This document shows, piece by piece, positions 44,782-53,294 of a stretch of DNA of 64,000 nt; the first letter of the stretch is position 1, and each line of letters opens with the position of its first letter. The position numbers and the translations under genes are program-made. Where the stretch lies: the NCBI RefSeq assembly GCF_016900095.1, contig NZ_JACJJP010000013.1, positions 1-64,000 on the forward strand, given 5' to 3'. Under the pieces are notes generated by a model. That model saw nothing but the letters and a program-made list of their open reading frames with translations, was not told the origin of the DNA and searched no databases. The DNA is from Gemmiger formicilis (GTDB lineage Bacteria; Bacillota; Clostridia; Oscillospirales; Ruminococcaceae).

Positions 44782-45830
44782 ACCGCCAGCGGTGGATTGC
44801 CGGGGCCCTGTGCGTGGTCCTGGCGGCGGTGGTGGGGTTCAGTTTCTGGCAGGACCGCACCGCCCCCAAGGCCTACACCGCCACCTGGTGGGATGTGTTT
44901 GATACGGTGACCGTGGTGACCGGGTATGCATCCAGCGAGGAGGAATGGCAGCAGCAGGCGGACGCCCTGCACGCCGATCTGCTCCATTATCACCAGTTGT
45001 TTGACATTTACAACACCTACGACGGCATGACCAACATGGCCACCGTCAACGCCCGGGCCGGGCAGGAAACACTGACGGTGGACGAGGATCTGTTCGCCCT
45101 TTTGCAGTTCGGCAAAGAGGCTTACACCCTCACCGACGGTGCCTGCAACATTGCGGCGGGAACGGTGCTATCCCTGTGGCACGACGCCCGCACCGCCGCT
45201 GAAGCCGCCACTTCCGAAACCGCCCTGACCGCCGACATTCTTCCCACCGAGGAGGCTTTACAGAAGGCCGCCAGGTACACCGACATAAACGATTTAGTGC
45301 TGGAGGAAAACACCCGGACCGTACACTTTGCCGACCCGGACCTGCAGCTGGATGTGGGAGGAATTGCCAAAGGCTGGTCGGTGGAGCAGGCCGCCCAAAA
45401 AGCCGAAGAACGGGGACTGACCTCCGCCATCCTGAACGTAGGCGGCAATGTGCGGGCCATCGGCAAAAAGCCCGACGGCAGCCCCTGGACCGCCGGGGTC
45501 CAGGACCCGGACGGGGACGGCAATCTGGCCGAAGTGCAGCTGCAGCCCGGGCAAAGCCTGGTGGTCAGCGGCGATTACCAGCGCTACTTCACGGTGGACG
45601 GGATCCGGTATCACCACCTGATCGACCTGCAGACCCTGCAGCCCGCCCGTTATTGCCGCAGTGTGGCCATCCTGTGCCGGGACAGCGGCATCGGGGATGC
45701 CCTTTCCACCGGGCTGTTCTGCCTGCCCCAGGAACAGGGTGAAACCGTTCTGGCCAAGGTGGACGGTGCCGACGCCCTGTGGGTGCTGGATGGGGATGTG
45801 CTCTCCTCCTCTCCCGCCTGGCCCCAATAA
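44778..45830 (+). CDS. apbE: FAD:protein FMN transferase
   Basis: A 350-residue ApbE, the Mg-dependent enzyme that links FMN to a threonine in target flavoproteins such as Rnf/Nqr subunits. An N-terminal membrane anchor (about 7-25) puts it on the outer face. Key family parts are FDTVTVV, LQLDVGGIAKGWSVE and AILNVGGNVRAIGKKPDGSPW, and the metal-binding end DSGIGDALSTGLF. No flavinylated target gene is adjacent. It overlaps the DUF3783 gene and ends before a strong bidirectional hairpin. Confidence 0.93.
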   Translation: MNRQRWIAGALCVVLAAVVGFSFWQDRTAPKAYTATWWDVFDTVTVVTGYASSEEEWQQQADALHADLLHYHQLFDIYNTYDGMTNMATVNARAGQETLTVDEDLFALLQFGKEAYTLTDGACNIAAGTVLSLWHDARTAAEAATSETALTADILPTEEALQKAARYTDINDLVLEENTRTVHFADPDLQLDVGGIAKGWSVEQAAQKAEERGLTSAILNVGGNVRAIGKKPDGSPWTAGVQDPDGDGNLAEVQLQPGQSLVVSGDYQRYFTVDGIRYHHLIDLQTLQPARYCRSVAILCRDSGIGDALSTGLFCLPQEQGETVLAKVDGADALWVLDGDVLSSSPAWPQ

Positions 45831-45837
45831 CAATACG

Positions 45838-45889
45838 AAAAGGACCTTTCCCTCCGGGGTTGCCCCGGGTACGGGAAAGGTCCTTTTTT
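45838..45889. terminator. Bidirectional terminator between apbE and mazF
   Basis: AAAAGGACCTTTCCC (45838-45852) pairs perfectly over 15 bp with GGGAAAGGTCCTTTT (45873-45887). T tracts exist on both strands, serving the convergent apbE and mazF genes. Confidence 0.9.
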
Positions 45890-45892
45890 GAT

Positions 45893-46264
45893 TCAGGTAA
45901 AGCTGCCATGGGGCGGCTGTTCCACCAGCCCCATGGACACGCCCAGGGCTTCATCCACCCGCTGCATGTCCTCGGGCGGGATGCGCCCGGCCCGCTCCCG
46001 CAGGCGACGTTTGTCCAGCGTGCGGATCTGCTCGGTGAGGACGATGCTGTCCTTGCTCAGACCGCAGCGGTCCGCCCGCACCCCGATATGGGTGGGCAGA
46101 CGGTTCTTATCCTGCCGGGATGTGATGGCCGCCGCAATCACGGTGGGACTGTGCCGGTTGCCGATCTCATTCTGGATGATAAGTACCGGCCGCACGCCCC
46201 CCTGTTCTGAACCCACCACCGGGCTCAGATCGGCGTAAAAAACTTCTCCTCTGTGTACCTCCAT
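45893..46264 (-). CDS. mazF: MazF/PemK-family endoribonuclease toxin
   Basis: A 123-residue MazF/NdoA-type toxin that cuts mRNA at short motifs. Diagnostic are VHRGEVFYADLSPVVGSEQGGVRPVLIIQN and the TSRQDKN region, plus SIVLTEQIRTLDKRRL. The start at 46264 has GGGAGG upstream; the longer frame to 46330 is not needed. The usual MazE/NdoAI antitoxin gene is not immediately upstream. Instead an acyltransferase gene ends 62 bp before it, itself coupled to acpS; in Bacillus acpS is also near ndoA, so this is a rearranged version of that neighbourhood. Confidence 0.92.
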   Translation of the reverse strand: MEVHRGEVFYADLSPVVGSEQGGVRPVLIIQNEIGNRHSPTVIAAAITSRQDKNRLPTHIGVRADRCGLSKDSIVLTEQIRTLDKRRLRERAGRIPPEDMQRVDEALGVSMGLVEQPPHGSFT

Positions 46265-46326
46265 GGTGCCTGCCTCCCTGTCTAGCATGATCTCGTTGCT
46301 ATTAGTATAAGCAGGCAGAGGCAGGT

Positions 46327-47442
46327 TCAATCACCGGACGGCAAGATTTTGTCCAGCACGCTCAGGCTTTCGTCCCCTTTTTGGCAGATAAAAGCAAACC
46401 ACCGGCTGTTTTCCAGCGGGCGGATGACCAGGCGTTCCCGCAGCAGATGGAGCACCGAACAGCCCAGATAAACCGCCAGAATCACAAACAGGGCGTAGGG
46501 CGCGGAGCCCACGTGGTTCTGGGTGCGGAACACCCCGGTCCACAGCAGGCCGATGACCGCCGGGGTCTGGTGGATGATGTACACGCCCAGGGTGGCCGAG
46601 GCCAGCAGGTTGATGGCTTTCACGCTGCCCATATGCAGCTTTTGGAACGCGAAGAAGAAACAGAAGGCGCAGAGAATGTTGGGTGCAGCCCCCAGCGCGG
46701 TGCGGTAGTATTCCAGATACTGCATCACCTTGCCGTCCATGCCCTGCCACTGGGCCACGCCACGGCCCAGGGTGAGCAGCACCACAAAGGCCAGCGCCAG
46801 CCAGGGGGCAGCGTTTGCCCGCAAAGCCCGGGAAAGGCGGTTGTCCGGATACAGGCGGAAATAGCCGGTGAGCAGATAGAGGAACAAAAAGCTCCAGAGC
46901 AGATCCCCGAAGACGCCATCCTCCGCAAAAAGGGTGGAATAGCCCACCAGGAACAAGCCTGTCACCCCCAGCAGGGCCCGCAGCCCGGACCGCGGCAAAG
47001 CCCGCAGCAGCAGGTTGAGCACCGGGGACAAAAGCAGCAGCATCACATACTGGGAGATAAACCACAGCTGTTGGGTGCTGACCGGAAAGACCGCCCACCG
47101 CAGGGTTCCCAGGCCCACATTGCTGCCGGGAACCAGCCAGCAGAGCAGGGTCAGGGGAACGGTGTACAGCCACAGGCTCAGCCACAATCCCAGGACCCGC
47201 CGGGTGCGGAAGGGCTGCCGGCAGAGGAACCAGGCCCCCAGGATGACGAACAAATCGCACCCCAGGCGGGACCCGGCTCCCAAGGCCGAGAAGAACAGGG
47301 CGTGGGGCAAGGTGTCATACACGGCGGTACCGCTCTGCCCCGCGTAGTGGTCGGCCACAATGAACAGCATACAGAGGATGCGCAGCAGTTCCAGGCTGCT
47401 CTCCCGCTGTGCCTTGTGAGGCTTCGCCGAAAGTTCCGTCAT
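46327..47442 (-). CDS. Acyltransferase-3 (OafA/YrhL-type) membrane protein
   Basis: A 371-residue protein with about ten membrane helices. LELLRILCMLFIVADHY near the N terminus has the conserved Arg and His of the family, FFSALGAGSRLGCDLFVILGAWF follows, and TLGVYIIHQTP is near the end. These proteins O-acetylate surface polysaccharides or other envelope molecules. Its ATG overlaps the acpS stop (ATGA at 47439-47442), so it is translated with acpS. The acceptor is unknown. Confidence 0.88.
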   Translation of the reverse strand: MTELSAKPHKAQRESSLELLRILCMLFIVADHYAGQSGTAVYDTLPHALFFSALGAGSRLGCDLFVILGAWFLCRQPFRTRRVLGLWLSLWLYTVPLTLLCWLVPGSNVGLGTLRWAVFPVSTQQLWFISQYVMLLLLSPVLNLLLRALPRSGLRALLGVTGLFLVGYSTLFAEDGVFGDLLWSFLFLYLLTGYFRLYPDNRLSRALRANAAPWLALAFVVLLTLGRGVAQWQGMDGKVMQYLEYYRTALGAAPNILCAFCFFFAFQKLHMGSVKAINLLASATLGVYIIHQTPAVIGLLWTGVFRTQNHVGSAPYALFVILAVYLGCSVLHLLRERLVIRPLENSRWFAFICQKGDESLSVLDKILPSGD

Positions 47443-47831
47443 GATTCCCTCTCCCCTTCTCTTTGTTCCAGCACCGCAAAGGCGCAGGCCATGCCTGCGT
47501 CGTGGCTCAGGCTCAGATGGGCGGTCAGGTGATGCTCGGCCATAAAGCGGGCAGCTTCCCCGGACAAGGCATAGCAGGGCGCCCCGCTTTCCCGGCGCAG
47601 CACGCCGATGTCCGCCAGCGCAAAACCGCCCAACCCCAGGCCGCAGGCCTTGAGAAAGGCTTCCTTGGCCGCAAAGTTGGCTGCAGCGGTCTCAGCCCGG
47701 CGCTTGCCGGTGCGGGTGGTAATCAGCGCCCGCTCTTCCGCCGAGAACACCCGGTTCAGAAAGGCTTCCCGGGCGATGGCCTGCTCCATCCGTGCGGTTT
47801 CACACAGATCGGTTCCGATACCGAAAATCAT
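47439..47831 (-). CDS. acpS: Holo-[acyl-carrier-protein] synthase
   Basis: A 130-residue AcpS, which moves the 4'-phosphopantetheine of CoA to acyl carrier protein. The metal-binding GIGTDLCETARME and the FAAKEAFLKACGLGL motif are both present; LSLSHDAGMACAFAVLE closes the domain. ATG with AAGGAAGG. It lies 24 bp after the nitroreductase gene and overlaps the acyltransferase, forming an operon nitroreductase-acpS-acyltransferase-mazF. Confidence 0.95.
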   Translation of the reverse strand: MIFGIGTDLCETARMEQAIAREAFLNRVFSAEERALITTRTGKRRAETAAANFAAKEAFLKACGLGLGGFALADIGVLRRESGAPCYALSGEAARFMAEHHLTAHLSLSHDAGMACAFAVLEQREGERES

Positions 47832-47855
47832 GCCGCACCTTCCTTTATTTTGGAT

Positions 47856-48392
47856 TCAGCGCACATACACCACATAGTTTTCCTTGCGGGGTGCGGCGGG
47901 CTTTTCGCCGCCGGGCGCGGCATGGCCCAGAATGCAACAGCCCACACCAGCCAGGTGCTCGGCGTTGGGCACGTTCCATTCTTTCAGCAGGGTCTTGCCC
48001 TCCTCGGTCTCGAACATCTCATAGGCACGGTTGATCCAGCAGGAACCCAGGCCCACGCTGGCCGCCGCGTTGAGCAGGTTGCCCATGACCAGGCTGCCGT
48101 CCGCCTTCCAGTTGGGCTGGCGGGTGTCGGCCAGAACCACCAGAACGGTGGGCGCACCGTAGAAGGGATCATTGTCCCGCCCCATGACGGCGGCGTTCAT
48201 GCGGGACAGATGATCCCGCACTTCCTTGTTTTCCACGGCCACGATCACCGGGCTCTGCTGGCCCATGGCGGTGGGGGCATAGGTACCGGCTTTCAGCACC
48301 GCTTCCAGCTTGTCGGCTTCCACCGGCTGATCGGTATAGGCGCGGCAGCTGCGGCGGGTGTACAGGGTATCCAGAGTTTCGTTGGTCAACAT
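47856..48392 (-). CDS. Nitroreductase-family FMN oxidoreductase
   Basis: A 178-residue flavin reductase. TRRSCRAYTDQPVEADKLEAVL opens the family domain with the FMN phosphate-binding arginines; APTAMGQQSP and NLLNAAASVGLGSCWINR follow. The natural substrate (nitroaromatics, quinones or other acceptors) cannot be told. The start at 48392 has AAAGGTGG. Its leader contains a 13-bp direct repeat and its promoter an extended -10. Confidence 0.9.
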   Translation of the reverse strand: MLTNETLDTLYTRRSCRAYTDQPVEADKLEAVLKAGTYAPTAMGQQSPVIVAVENKEVRDHLSRMNAAVMGRDNDPFYGAPTVLVVLADTRQPNWKADGSLVMGNLLNAAASVGLGSCWINRAYEMFETEEGKTLLKEWNVPNAEHLAGVGCCILGHAAPGGEKPAAPRKENYVVYVR

Positions 48393-48417
48393 ACAATACT
48401 TCCACCTTTCATGGGCA

Positions 48418-48449
48418 GGCCGCCTGCCTGAAAGAAGGCCGCCTGCCTG
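48418..48449. repeat. 13-bp tandem direct repeat in the nitroreductase leader
   Basis: GGCCGCCTGCCTG occurs at 48418-48430 and 48437-48449. Each copy can also fold with nearby GGCAGG. It lies in the untranslated leader between the -10 and the ribosome site on the minus strand. Confidence 0.7.
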
Positions 48450-48461
48450 TTTTTTGTCTAT

Positions 48462-48467
48462 ATTATA
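48462..48467 (-). promoter_or_regulatory. Extended -10 of the nitroreductase-acpS operon
   Basis: TGG-TATAAT on the minus strand with the hexamer at 48462-48467. No good -35 is seen at 16-18 bp. Confidence 0.5.
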
Positions 48468-48531
48468 CCATACCGCGCAAGCCCCCTGCGCCAAAATGTG
48501 TTAAATTTTTTCAAATTTGTACTTCACTCCA

Positions 48532-48560
48532 TTGCCTTTTCCGGCGCTTTCGGCTATACT
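48532..48560 (+). promoter_or_regulatory. Promoter of pckA
   Basis: TTGCCT at 48532-48537 and TATACT at 48555-48560 with a 17-bp spacer. In the leader a TGGCATA direct repeat (48580-48586 and 48590-48596) lies right before the ribosome site. Confidence 0.75.
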
Positions 48561-48613
48561 AAAGACAGTTCCATTATAGTGGCATACAATGGCATATAAG
48601 GAGGTAGTTTCCC

Positions 48614-50206
48614 ATGGAGACTTATGGAATCGAAAAGTTCGGTATCATCGGCCCCAAGGCTGTGTACCGCAACCTGACCCCCGCCCAGCTGACCGAGGCC
48701 GCTCTGCGCCGCGGTGAGGGCACCCTGTCCAACACCGGTGCGCTGGTTGTCACCACCGGCAAGTACACCGGCCGTTCCCCTAACGACAAGTTCATTGTCG
48801 ATACCCCCGCCGTTCACGACGATATTGCCTGGGGCAAGGTCAACCGCCCCATCAGCCGTGAAAAGTTCGACGCCATCAAGGGCAAGGTTGCCGCGTACCT
48901 CCAGGGCCGCGAAGTCTTCATCTTCGACGGTTTTGCCGGCGCCGACAAGAAGTATACCAAGAAGTTCCGCATCATCAACGAGATGGCCAGCCAGAACCTG
49001 TTCATCCATCAGCTGCTGATCCGCCCCACCGCGGAGGAACTGGCCAACTACGGTGAAGCCGACTACACCATGCTGGTGGCCCCTGGCTTCAAGTGCGATC
49101 CGGAAGTTGACGGTGTCAACAGCGAAGCCGCCATCATGATCGACTACGAGGCTCACCTCATCGTCATCTGCGGCAGCCAGTATTCCGGCGAAATCAAGAA
49201 GAGCGTCTTCTCCACCATGAACTACGTCATGGTCAAGGAAAACGTGCTGCCCATGCACTGCTCCGCCAACATGGACCCCGAAACCCATGAGACCGCTGTC
49301 TTCTTCGGCCTGTCCGGCACCGGCAAGACCACCCTGTCCGCCGACCCCGGCCGCAAGCTGATCGGCGACGACGAGCACGGCTGGAGCCCCGACGGCGTCT
49401 TCAACTTCGAGGGCGGTTGCTATGCCAAGTGCATCAACCTGAGCGCTGAGAACGAGCCCGACATCTACAATGCCATCCGCTTCGGTTCTCTGGTTGAGAA
49501 CGTTGTCATGGATCCCGAGACCCGTGAGTTTGACTTTGCTGACGACAGCCTGACCGAGAACACCCGCGTGGGCTACCCGGTCAACTACATCAACAACGCT
49601 CAGATCCCCGGCGAGGGCGGCATCCCCAAGGTTGTCATCTTCCTGACCGCCGACGCTTTCGGTGTTCTGCCTCCCATCAGCCGTCTGGACAAGAACGCTG
49701 CCATGTACCACTTCGTCACTGGCTTCACCTCCAAGCTGGCCGGCACCGAACGTGGCATCACCGAGCCGCAGCCCACCTTCTCCACCCTGTTCGGCGAACC
49801 CTTCATGCCCATGGATCCTTCCGTCTATGCGGAAATGCTGGGCGAGAAGTTGGAGAAGTACGGCACCAAGGTTTACCTGGTCAACACCGGCTGGGCCGGC
49901 GGCAGCGCCGCGGCCGGCGCCAAGCGCATGAAGCTGGCTTACACCCGTGCCATGGTCACCGCTGCTCTGAACGGCAGCTTTGACAGCATCGAGTTCAAGC
50001 ATCATGACGTGTTCAACGTGGACTATCCCGTCAGCTGCCCCGGCGTGCCCGACGAAATGCTGGACGCCCGCGGCATGTGGGCCGACAAGGACGCCTATGA
50101 CGCCCAGGCCAACAAGCTGGCTCAGATGTTCGCTGACAACTTCGCCAAGAAGTATCCCAATATGCCTTCCGAAATCGCGGAAGCCGGCCCCAAGCCCAAA
50201 GCCTGA
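48614..50206 (+). CDS. pckA: Phosphoenolpyruvate carboxykinase (ATP)
   Basis: A 530-residue ATP-type PEPCK interconverting oxaloacetate and PEP. In gut anaerobes it often fixes CO2 toward succinate or propionate. The kinase P-loop is GLSGTGKTTLSADP near residue 240; the metal and substrate residues lie around LIGDDEHGWSPDGVFNFEGGCY; the N-terminal GKYTGRSPNDKFIV is conserved. ATG with AAGGAGG. The codon choice is biased to C-ending codons, as in highly expressed genes. Strong promoter and terminator frame it as a single gene. Confidence 0.97.
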   Translation: METYGIEKFGIIGPKAVYRNLTPAQLTEAALRRGEGTLSNTGALVVTTGKYTGRSPNDKFIVDTPAVHDDIAWGKVNRPISREKFDAIKGKVAAYLQGREVFIFDGFAGADKKYTKKFRIINEMASQNLFIHQLLIRPTAEELANYGEADYTMLVAPGFKCDPEVDGVNSEAAIMIDYEAHLIVICGSQYSGEIKKSVFSTMNYVMVKENVLPMHCSANMDPETHETAVFFGLSGTGKTTLSADPGRKLIGDDEHGWSPDGVFNFEGGCYAKCINLSAENEPDIYNAIRFGSLVENVVMDPETREFDFADDSLTENTRVGYPVNYINNAQIPGEGGIPKVVIFLTADAFGVLPPISRLDKNAAMYHFVTGFTSKLAGTERGITEPQPTFSTLFGEPFMPMDPSVYAEMLGEKLEKYGTKVYLVNTGWAGGSAAAGAKRMKLAYTRAMVTAALNGSFDSIEFKHHDVFNVDYPVSCPGVPDEMLDARGMWADKDAYDAQANKLAQMFADNFAKKYPNMPSEIAEAGPKPKA

Positions 50207-50239
50207 TTGCTTACGGCTGAGCTGAAATCGTAAGACTCA

Positions 50240-50285
50240 CGTCCCCGCCCCTGCCACCACGCACGGGGCGGGGACGCTTTATTTT
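50240..50285 (+). terminator. Terminator of pckA
   Basis: CGTCCCCGCCCC (50240-50251) pairs perfectly with GGGGCGGGGACG (50265-50276), then CTTTATTTT. Confidence 0.85.
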
Positions 50286-50303
50286 GCAAAGGAGGGGTGA
50301 TCC

Positions 50304-51140
50304 ATGCAGATGGCGCAGGAACTGCTGCTGCTTGTTGCATCGGAGGAAAACCGCGGTCAGACCAACCAGAGCATCGCCCGGTACTGCCTGGCCCACTTTG
50401 ACGAAGTGCTGAACATGAGCATCACCCAGCTGGCCGCCGCCTGCCACGTCTCGGCTGCCACCATTACCCGGTTCTGCCACACCCTTGGGTACGATGATTT
50501 TCTGCACTTCAAGGACGAGTGTGCCCTGGACCGGCGTATGCGGGCACGGTCCGCCTACTATTGCGGCAATGTATTCGGCTACGACAAATCCGCTTTGGTT
50601 CAGCCTGCTCTGCAGGACAGCTGCCGCACCCTGGAGAGCGATCTCTACGCCTGCCTGTCCGGGGTTGACCCCCACCAGATGCAGGCTTTGGCGGACGCCA
50701 TACGGGCTGCGGATGATGTGCTGCTGCTGGGGATGGAATACTCCGGGCTGATGATGCTGTACCTGCAGCGGGAACTGGTCAAGCGGGGCAAGATCATCCG
50801 GGTGTTGCTGTCCACCGCCAATCTGCAGGATGTGACGGTGGGCCCCGGCACCCTGATCCTGATGCTGAGCATGAACGGATGCGGCCTGGAAGTGATGGTG
50901 GACGCCGTACAGCGCCTGGCCGAAGAGGGCGGCGAGTTCTGGCTGCTGACCCAGGCCGGGGACGTGGCGCAGCGCTATCCCTTTGTGCAGCACGCGGTGG
51001 TGGCCGGCGCGGGACGGGATTTTACCTTCCACCGGTATGCGGAGCTGGCTTTGGCCGACATGCTGCTGGCCTATTACGGACCGCTGAAACAGTTTGATGC
51101 AAATGGATTGCCCCTGCCGCAAGGGCATGCTATACTGTAA
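50304..51140 (+). CDS. MurR/RpiR-family transcriptional regulator
   Basis: A 278-residue regulator with an N-terminal HTH_6 domain (about 1-77, including NMSITQLAAACHVSAATITRFCHTLGY) and a C-terminal SIS sugar-phosphate-binding domain (about 105-245, with VLLLGMEYSGLMMLYLQ). Members respond to phosphorylated sugars and often control nearby catabolic genes. It follows pckA after a strong terminator, and no separate promoter is evident, so low read-through may supply it. The target is unknown. The promoter of the next gene lies in its 3' end. Confidence 0.88.
   Translation: MQMAQELLLLVASEENRGQTNQSIARYCLAHFDEVLNMSITQLAAACHVSAATITRFCHTLGYDDFLHFKDECALDRRMRARSAYYCGNVFGYDKSALVQPALQDSCRTLESDLYACLSGVDPHQMQALADAIRAADDVLLLGMEYSGLMMLYLQRELVKRGKIIRVLLSTANLQDVTVGPGTLILMLSMNGCGLEVMVDAVQRLAEEGGEFWLLTQAGDVAQRYPFVQHAVVAGAGRDFTFHRYAELALADMLLAYYGPLKQFDANGLPLPQGHAIL
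51108..51136 (+). promoter_or_regulatory. Promoter inside the end of the RpiR-type gene
   Basis: TTGCCC at 51108-51113 and TGC-TATACT (-10 at 51131-51136), 17-bp spacer plus extended -10. It would drive the unknown gene at 51170 and probably cca. Confidence 0.7.
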
Positions 51141-51169
51141 CCATAGTAATCATAGAAAGAAGGACTATC

Positions 51170-51568
51170 ATGTACAATCCTGGGGATTCCATGATCGAGG
51201 TCCGCGAACTGCTGATCAAAGCGTTCGCCTCGGCGTGGGAAGTATGCGGTGCCGATATGCCCGGCACCGACCGCGACAGCTACATTACCAGCAGCATCAC
51301 GGTCATCGTCTCCATGCAGGTCAGCCCGGAGATGATCTACGCGGAAGAAGGGTCCGGCCTGACCGACGGGGAGGAACTGGACCATCTGAGCGATCTGGTG
51401 CGCGCGGACGGCATCTGGGTGTATTACGGCGTGCCGGAAGAAAGCTTTTTCCTGGTTACCTGGATGCCCGATGAGGAAGCGGCCCGCCGGAAGGTGGCCG
51501 ATCTGATGGCCGAGGGCGGCTGCGTGGCCTGCACGGTGGATCTGACCCAGCAATGGCATTTTGAATGA
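51170..51568 (+). CDS. Uncharacterised acidic protein
   Basis: A 132-residue soluble protein rich in Asp and Glu, not recognised as a known family. There is no signal peptide or membrane segment. Hydrophobic beta-type strands alternate with acidic turns (SSITVIVSMQVSPEMIYAEEG; GIWVYYGVPEESFFLVTW). It has its own promoter and AAGGA ribosome site, and precedes cca by 31 bp, so it is likely co-transcribed with it. Function unknown. Confidence 0.75.
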   Translation: MYNPGDSMIEVRELLIKAFASAWEVCGADMPGTDRDSYITSSITVIVSMQVSPEMIYAEEGSGLTDGEELDHLSDLVRADGIWVYYGVPEESFFLVTWMPDEEAARRKVADLMAEGGCVACTVDLTQQWHFE

Positions 51569-51599
51569 TTCGTACCCCACACAGAAAGGAGGTTCGGAT

Positions 51600-52967
51600 A
51601 TGAACACCACAACCGATATCCGGCCTCCGGAACAGGCGCGTGCCCTGTTGGGCAAACTGCGCCGGGCCGGGTACGAAGCCTACATTGTGGGCGGCTGCGT
51701 GCGGGACAGCCTGCTGGGCCGCACACCGGACGACTGGGATATCTGCACCAGTGCCCGTCCCGAAGAGATGGAAGCCCTGTTTGCGGGATACCGCCTGCTG
51801 CTCAAGGGCAAAAAACACGGTACGGTGGCGGTGGTGCTGGACGGCCATAGCTGGGAGATGACCACCTTCCGGCAGGACGGCCAGTATACCGACGGCCGTC
51901 ATCCCGACTGTGTCCGCTTTGTTCCCTGCCTGCGGGAAGACCTGGCCCGCCGGGACTTCACCGTCAACGCCATGGCCTGGTCCCCCGAGGACGGGCTGGT
52001 GGATCTTTTTGGCGGGCAGCAGGACCTGCAGGCCGGGATCCTGCGCTGTGTGGGTGACCCGGAAGCCCGCTTCGAGGAGGATGCCCTGCGCATTCTGCGG
52101 GCCGTACGGTTTGCGGCACAGCTGGGGTTCCGGCTGGATCCCGCCACCGCCGCCGCGGCCAGGCAAGCCCGCCTGACGGTACGGTGCGTTTCGGCCGAGC
52201 GTATTTTTACCGAGCTGGACCGACTGCTGGCCGGCTTTGCCGCCGGGACGGTGCTGGCCCAATACGGAGACATCCTTACCGGTGCATTGCCGGAAATCGC
52301 CTCCTGCATCGGCTGTGGCCAGCAAGGGCGCTGGCATTGTTATGATGTATGGGAACACACCTCGGCGGCCGTGGGCGCGCTGGATACCGATGGGCTGGAT
52401 GCCCGCAGCGCCCGGGTGCTGCGCTGGGCTGTGCTGCTGCACGACATGGCCAAACCCCTGTGCCGCACAGTGGATGAGGCCGGCGCCGCTCATTTTCCCG
52501 GGCACAACCAGCGGGGCGCACGGCTTGCCCGCCAGATTTTGCAGCGGCTGCGGGCCCCTGTTTACCTGACCGACGGCGTGTGCGCACTGGTGGCGGTGCA
52601 CGACGGTCCCCTGCCCGAAACTGATCTGGCCATTCTGGAACAGCTGCACCAACGCGGGCCGCTGTTCTGGCAGCGGCTCTGCCGCCTGAAGCTGGCCGAT
52701 CTGGCCGCCCACACCAACAACGATGCCGTGGCCCAGCGTTGCCGGGAAGTGCGGGACTTTGCCCGCCGGATGGAATACCTGGCCCGGACCGGCTGCTACA
52801 CCGTATCCGGACTGGCTCTGACCGGCAGCGACCTCATCGCCGCCGGGCTGACACCGGGTCCCCTGGTGGGAAATACCCTGGAATGGCTGCTGCAAGCCGT
52901 TATGCAAGGTACTCTGCCCAACCGGAAAGAGGAGCTGCTGCAAGCTGTACGTTCCCGATCCGTATGA
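51600..52967 (+). CDS. cca: CCA tRNA nucleotidyltransferase
   Basis: A 455-residue class II polymerase that adds or repairs the CCA end of tRNAs. The nucleotidyltransferase head has [13 protein letters not shown] and the catalytic [18 protein letters not shown] and [19 protein letters not shown] follow. An HD domain is fused in the middle (VLLHDMAKP). The ATG at 51600 has AAGGAGG; the frame upstream to 51561 is not used. Both tRNA-Ser genes in this window already encode CCA, so repair may be the main need. Confidence 0.94.
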   Translation: MNTTTDIRPPEQARALLGKLRRAGYEAYIVGGCVRDSLLGRTPDDWDICTSARPEEMEALFAGYRLLLKGKKHGTVAVVLDGHSWEMTTFRQDGQYTDGRHPDCVRFVPCLREDLARRDFTVNAMAWSPEDGLVDLFGGQQDLQAGILRCVGDPEARFEEDALRILRAVRFAAQLGFRLDPATAAAARQARLTVRCVSAERIFTELDRLLAGFAAGTVLAQYGDILTGALPEIASCIGCGQQGRWHCYDVWEHTSAAVGALDTDGLDARSARVLRWAVLLHDMAKPLCRTVDEAGAAHFPGHNQRGARLARQILQRLRAPVYLTDGVCALVAVHDGPLPETDLAILEQLHQRGPLFWQRLCRLKLADLAAHTNNDAVAQRCREVRDFARRMEYLARTGCYTVSGLALTGSDLIAAGLTPGPLVGNTLEWLLQAVMQGTLPNRKEELLQAVRSRSV

Positions 52968-52970
52968 CGC

Positions 52971-53009
52971 AAAAGTGCCTCCGTCTTTTCCGGACGGAGG
53001 CACTTTTTT
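52971..53009. terminator. Bidirectional terminator after cca
   Basis: AAAAGTGCCTCCGTC (52971-52985) pairs perfectly with GACGGAGGCACTTTT (52993-53007). T runs on both strands serve cca and the micro-ORF ending at 53015. Confidence 0.9.
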
Positions 53010-53014
53010 GTGGT

Positions 53015-53146
53015 TTATTCTTTCAGAAGAAGTTCTTCCAGGCAGTTCATGTACAGGTCCCGGAAGCCCTGCTCATCGGCGTTGGCCAGCAGGTGGCTCA
53101 GTCGATTCAGGATCGCATCGTTCCAAATCCGTTTCCAGTTCAACAT
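53015..53146 (-). CDS. Micro-ORF, 43 residues, unknown
   Basis: A short protein starting MLNWKRIWNDAILNRL and ending EELLLKE, probably one or two amphipathic helices. AAGGAG is 9-10 nt before the ATG, and a clean terminator follows within a few bases. A longer frame upstream to 53206 has no ribosome site. No family recognised. The close fit between ribosome site, frame and terminator is the reason for calling it. Confidence 0.65.
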   Translation of the reverse strand: MLNWKRIWNDAILNRLSHLLANADEQGFRDLYMNCLEELLLKE

Positions 53147-53240
53147 TTTGATCGGCTCCTTCCCTGTTTGCGGTTTGTTTTTCGATCTGTCTGTATGATA
53201 CCGCAAAGCAAGGAATGAATGTCGATTTTTTCAAAATATG

Positions 53241-53286
53241 AAAAGGCCGCCCGGCCCGGAAATTCCGGAACGGACGGCCTTTTTTG
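53241..53286. terminator. Hairpin terminator after the glycosyltransferase
   Basis: AAAAGGCCG (53241-53249) pairs with CGGCCTTTT (53275-53283), and the loop contains CCGGAA/TTCCGG. The T tract on the minus strand ends the glycosyltransferase mRNA. Confidence 0.8.
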
Positions 53287-53294
53287 GTATACAA

